This document shows, in pieces, positions 7,180 through 10,000 of a stretch of DNA of 10,000 nucleotides. The DNA comes from Candidatus Aegiribacteria sp. (GTDB lineage: Bacteria; Fermentibacterota; Fermentibacteria; Fermentibacterales; JCC-6): positions 1-10,000 of the forward strand of contig JAUVUL010000025.1 in NCBI GenBank assembly GCA_030600975.1, read 5' to 3'. Numbering within the stretch: the stretch's first letter is position 1; each line of letters starts with the position of its first letter. The translations under genes were made by a program, and so were the position numbers. The notes beneath the pieces were generated by a model. It saw nothing but the letters and a program-made list of their open reading frames with translations. It did no database searches and was not told where the DNA came from.

Positions 7180-7340
7180 GGAGGTTGTCCAACAATGGAC
7201 ATTGAGCAGAAGAGCCTTATAGCTGTGATAGAATGGTCACAGATTTGAAGAGAATACTGAATGTATTTGATGATAATATGTGGTCATTGTAGCCAGATAT
7301 GTGGTTTCTTATGCCGATGCTCCATTGTTGGACAGCCTCC
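7180..7340. mobile_element. 161-bp MITE-like element with 20-bp terminal inverted repeats and TA flanks
   Basis: The left end GGAGGTTGTCCAACAATGGA (7180-7199) and the reverse complement of the right end (7321-7340) match at 19 of 20 bases, differing only at the sixth. Weaker similarity, allowing small gaps, continues about 18 bases inward. Both ends are bordered by TA (7178-7179 and 7341-7342), like the target duplication of IS630/Tc1-mariner elements. It is too short for a transposase and no long frame lies inside, so it would move only with a transposase supplied elsewhere. Inside are a small dyad, CTGTGA-8 bases-TCACAG (7223-7242), and a direct repeat ATATGTGGT (7276-7284, 7297-7305). It fills most of the ppdK to diguanylate-cyclase gap. 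The alternative is a long-range RNA hairpin, but the TA flanks favour a mobile element. Family assignment is inferred. Confidence 0.7.
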
Positions 7341-7359
7341 TAGAGATGATGTTTGAGAG

Positions 7360-9780
7360 ATGCGTGGGAATAAAAGTATAATAATCGCTGACAGCGATAC
7401 CGGCCTTCTCCAGGTTTTCGGGAAAGTGCTAAGACTGGAAGGATTCGATGTAATATCCTGTACAACGGGTATGGAGGTAATAGCCAGAGCGGCTGACTCA
7501 ACGCCGTCCCTTATAGTCTGCGGGTATTTCCTTCCCATGCTTGATGGATTGAAAACATGCCGATACCTTAAAAGGGAACCTGCTACTTCGGAGGTTCCCT
7601 TTCTTCTTTTGACACCCGGGCTTGATGCTTACCTTCACCAGAGGGCCGAGTGGGCAGGGGCTGACAGTGTCAAGGAACTTCCTCTTCGTCCAGAGGAGTT
7701 TGTGGAGCTCTGCAGGTCCCTCACGGAAGGAGCTCCTTCGAGCGTTGATTTCAGCATATCAAGGAGTAGTCCGCCGGATAGAGAAACCGTTCTTGAAAAA
7801 CTCTGCGGCTATCTTGAAAACAGAGTAAACAGGCTTGAAGCTACATGGAATCTTACTGAGGAACTGGGAAGGACTATGAGTGTCCGTGAAATCTTCAGAA
7901 GAATGGCAAACGGTATTCTCACCGGGCTGAGCTTTGATAGGGTCTGGCTGTCCAGATACCTGGAAGAGACTGATGAACTGGTTACTGAAGTTGCAAGGGG
8001 CAGGAATCTAACAGATATACCGGATTCCATTCATGTGCGGGAATACGCTGACCTTCCCGTGGGAGTAGCAATCAGGGAACTCATTCAGGTGAGATCAAGG
8101 AATATTGATCTGCCGGATGAGCGCCTATGGTGGGCAGGGTCCAATAACTACATCGACACGCCTCTTGTGGCAGCTGGGCGGCCAATTGGCCTCATTCGGT
8201 GTGACAGGTTTCTAACCGGACGCAAGGTTGAAAAAGCGGATCTTGAAGCCCTGAGACATTACGCAGCTCATGCAGCGGAGGCAATTCTTAACGCAATGAT
8301 CCTCGAGGATGTGACCGATGAACGTGAACAGATGTCCGCTATCATGAACAGCCTTGATTCCGGCATACTGGTAGTTGATAACTCGGGCATTCTTCTGCAG
8401 GTAACTTCAAGGGTAGTTAATCTGTTCGGAAAAAGTATTGATAACCTGAAAGGGAAACAGATAAGGGAAGCGTTGCCTGTTCTCACTTCAAGTAATGATA
8501 ACGCTTTTCTCAAGGCTTTGCAGGAGGAAAGACCCATTCTGAACAGGCAGGTACATATCGGCAGAGCCGGCGCGGGCGACCTGGTTCTGAATGTCAGTTA
8601 CCTTCCGTTCCAGAGAGCTGGACATTTCGCGGGAATTGTTATCATGACGAACGATGTAACCGAGAGCTTTGCACTGAGGGAGAACCTGAGAAAGAAGAAC
8701 GAAGAGCTGGAAACCATCTCCGTAATTGGTAGAGAACTTAATTCGACTCAGGATCTGGACAGGATCTGCAAGGAAGTCGTAAAGGCTCTGCGAAGGTTCT
8801 TCCCATCTGAGGCCGTTGCTGTCTTTCTGGCGGAAGGAAGCAGGGAAAACCTGATTCCCGATTCAGTAAAGGTTGCAGCAACAGCCGGCTACGATCGCGA
8901 AACCGATCCCGAAGGTTTAGCAATCAAGATCAGCAAACCTGCCGCAATCAGCGGTGTCAAACCTGAAGAGAACCTCTCGAGGGGAATTGTCGCCAATTGC
9001 ATTTACACCAGGAAGCCGATCAACATCAAACAGGTGCGAGAAGACATAAGATACGTTGAAAATCTGTCCGGAATAAGAAGTGAGCTTTCTGTTCCCATGA
9101 TCGTGCAGGACAGAGTTGTGGGGGCTGTTGATATACAGAGTTCAGTCACAGCTCGATTCTCTTCCGAATCGGTAAATACCATCGTTGCCCTTGCAAATCA
9201 TGCAGCTACAGCGGTTGAAAACGCGATGCTTCATTCAAGGATACTCAGCCTCGCTAGAAAGGATAAACTTACCGGGCTGGGTAATCTGCGTTTCTTCGAA
9301 GAAAAACTCGAAGAGGAATTCGTGAGAACGGACAGATCGAATTTTCCATTTTCTCTTATCATGATGGACATAGATGATTTCAAGAACTACAATGATTCCT
9401 GGGGCCATCCCATGGGGAACACTCTGCTGAAGACCGTTGTGAAGGCAATGAACAGTGCAATAAGGGAAGTTGATGTTCTCATAAGATATGGCGGAGAGGA
9501 ATTCGTCTGTATTCTTCCATTCACAGGTGAGCAGGAAGCTGCGGAGATAGCTGAGCGGATACGTAAGAGGGTTGCTGAATCATCGTATGTGATCCCGCAT
9601 TCAGAGCAGCAGCCTCTGGGTAAAGTCAGTATAAGCCTTGGTGTATCCACTTACCTCACGGATGTAGGAGACAGGAACCTTCTGCTTAAGTACGCTGATC
9701 AGAGAATGTACATGGCAAAGCGAGCCGGTAAGGACAAGGTAATGGCTCCCGCTCTCGGAAACTGCCGGTTCGCCGGCTGA
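7360..9780 (+). CDS. Diguanylate cyclase with degenerate receiver, GAF, PAS and GAF sensor domains
   Basis: The 806-residue cytoplasmic signalling protein has no membrane segment. Order: a receiver-like domain (about 6-120), GAF (about 160-312), PAS (about 322-435; MNSLDSGILVVDNSGILLQV), a short coiled linker (about 436-452), a second GAF (about 453-625) and GGDEF (about 632-795). The GGDEF domain, which makes c-di-GMP from two GTP, looks active: metal-binding MMDIDDFK (Asp670), substrate residues Asn678/Asp679 in NYNDSWGHPMGN, and signature RYGGEEF (709-715). RxxD (702-705), five residues before the signature, is a product-inhibition site. The receiver keeps the acidic pair (Asp11, Asp13) and Thr85, but Gly55 stands where the phosphorylated Asp should be and Leu107 where Lys is expected, so it is probably phosphorylation-independent. 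TGA at 7354-7356 rules out an upstream start. The Shine-Dalgarno is poor (GAGAG abuts the ATG), perhaps because the mobile element inserted just upstream. The ligands of the GAF and PAS domains are unknown. Confidence 0.93.
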   Translation: MRGNKSIIIADSDTGLLQVFGKVLRLEGFDVISCTTGMEVIARAADSTPSLIVCGYFLPMLDGLKTCRYLKREPATSEVPFLLLTPGLDAYLHQRAEWAGADSVKELPLRPEEFVELCRSLTEGAPSSVDFSISRSSPPDRETVLEKLCGYLENRVNRLEATWNLTEELGRTMSVREIFRRMANGILTGLSFDRVWLSRYLEETDELVTEVARGRNLTDIPDSIHVREYADLPVGVAIRELIQVRSRNIDLPDERLWWAGSNNYIDTPLVAAGRPIGLIRCDRFLTGRKVEKADLEALRHYAAHAAEAILNAMILEDVTDEREQMSAIMNSLDSGILVVDNSGILLQVTSRVVNLFGKSIDNLKGKQIREALPVLTSSNDNAFLKALQEERPILNRQVHIGRAGAGDLVLNVSYLPFQRAGHFAGIVIMTNDVTESFALRENLRKKNEELETISVIGRELNSTQDLDRICKEVVKALRRFFPSEAVAVFLAEGSRENLIPDSVKVAATAGYDRETDPEGLAIKISKPAAISGVKPEENLSRGIVANCIYTRKPINIKQVREDIRYVENLSGIRSELSVPMIVQDRVVGAVDIQSSVTARFSSESVNTIVALANHAATAVENAMLHSRILSLARKDKLTGLGNLRFFEEKLEEEFVRTDRSNFPFSLIMMDIDDFKNYNDSWGHPMGNTLLKTVVKAMNSAIREVDVLIRYGGEEFVCILPFTGEQEAAEIAERIRKRVAESSYVIPHSEQQPLGKVSISLGVSTYLTDVGDRNLLLKYADQRMYMAKRAGKDKVMAPALGNCRFAG
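9764..9777 (+). other. Small GC-rich hairpin GCCGG-TTCG-CCGGC at the 3' end of the cyclase gene
   Basis: A perfect 5-bp stem with a TTCG loop occupies the last codons of the gene and ends directly before the TGA. No run of T follows, so it is not a standard intrinsic terminator. It could protect the mRNA 3' end or simply reflect the codons used. Confidence 0.35.
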
Positions 9781-9847
9781 GAATCAACTTCGTTCACCTA
9801 CCTCAGTAAGGCCTTGTTTTGTAGATTCATGAATTGATCTGTACCTG

Positions 9848-9869
9848 ACTGCATACACAGTTCTGCAGT
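9848..9869. repeat. Inverted repeat ACTGCA-10 bases-TGCAGT
   Basis: A 6-bp perfect dyad with a 10-base spacer lies in the 148-bp gap between the cyclase gene and the next start. It might be an operator for the downstream gene. No T-tract follows. The rest of the gap holds only short palindromes such as AAGGCCTT and CATGCATG and no convincing terminator or promoter. Confidence 0.3.
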
Positions 9870-9928
9870 AATATTCGGCACTTCATGCATGTTATATTCA
9901 GGTGTATACGAAATGATGGGAAGGTTGC

Positions 9929-10000
9929 ATGCCCTTTGATGTAGTACTGAGGTCCGGTTTCAAAAATTACGACAGAACCATTCTTATAGACAGCCTCGGA
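9929..10000 (+). CDS. Unrecognised protein, first 24 codons only
   Basis: An ATG at 9929 opens a frame that runs to the window edge, beginning MPFDVVLRSGF and continuing KNYDRTILIDSLG. GGGAAGG (9918-9924) four bases upstream is a good ribosome site. Two earlier ATGs (9912 and 9915) share another frame that stops within a few codons at TGA, so 9929 is the best start. The residues look like ordinary coding sequence (a hydrophobic strand, then charged residues), but I cannot place the family. It is co-directional with the cyclase gene after a 148-base gap. Confidence 0.55.
   Translation, partial: MPFDVVLRSGFKNYDRTILIDSLG

Noticed and set aside
7276..7305. Two copies of ATATGTGGT as a CRISPR or iteron array
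   Set aside because: Only two 9-bp copies 21 bases apart inside the MITE-like element; no array structure.
9764..9777. Intrinsic terminator of the cyclase gene
   Set aside because: The stem is only 5 bp, lies before the stop codon and is not followed by a T-tract.

Overview
The window looks like a piece of a Gram-negative bacterial chromosome, probably from the FCB (Fibrobacteres-Chlorobi-Bacteroidetes) side of the tree or a related uncultured phylum. The main reasons are a large secreted CotH protein ending in a type IX secretion (Por) style C-terminal sorting domain and a neighbouring phosphate-porin-like outer-membrane protein. Base composition looks moderate. No rRNA, tRNA, CRISPR array or plasmid/phage gene is visible. 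The phylum assignment is inference only.

Left block, minus strand (about 4100 down to 1). Three genes run in one direction: a secreted CotH-kinase/lamin-tail protein (4099-1595), an OprO/OprP-type porin (1502-441), and the first half of a VTC/CYTH-fold polyphosphate polymerase-like protein (441 to the window edge). The porin stop and the VTC start overlap as TAATG. CotH and VTC-domain genes are known to cluster. A phosphate-selective-porin-like protein wedged between them suggests a surface phosphate/polyphosphate module. A near-identical 15-nt motif precedes both cotH and the porin gene. The first 26 bases of the window are an exact inverted copy of 104-129, which may be an assembly or chimera artefact at a contig end.

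Middle, plus strand (4379-7156). Pyruvate phosphate dikinase reads divergently from cotH. The conserved N-terminus is present in frame upstream of the first ATG (4481). A good Shine-Dalgarno sits six bases before the point where the start should be, but the codon there is AAG. This is either a sequence error or a non-canonical start.

Right block, plus strand. A 161-bp MITE-like element (7180-7340) has 20-bp terminal inverted repeats and flanking TA dinucleotides. It lies between ppdK and a REC-GAF-PAS-GAF-GGDEF protein (7360-9780) and ends 19 bases before that gene's ATG. The GGDEF domain has a complete active site and an inhibitory RxxD site, but the receiver domain has lost its phospho-accepting Asp and conserved Lys. 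The window closes with the first 24 codons of an unrecognised gene (9929 onward).

Together the genes suggest a bacterium with a PPi-linked pyruvate/PEP metabolism, outer-membrane phosphate handling and c-di-GMP signalling. No direct link between the left and right blocks can be shown from sequence.
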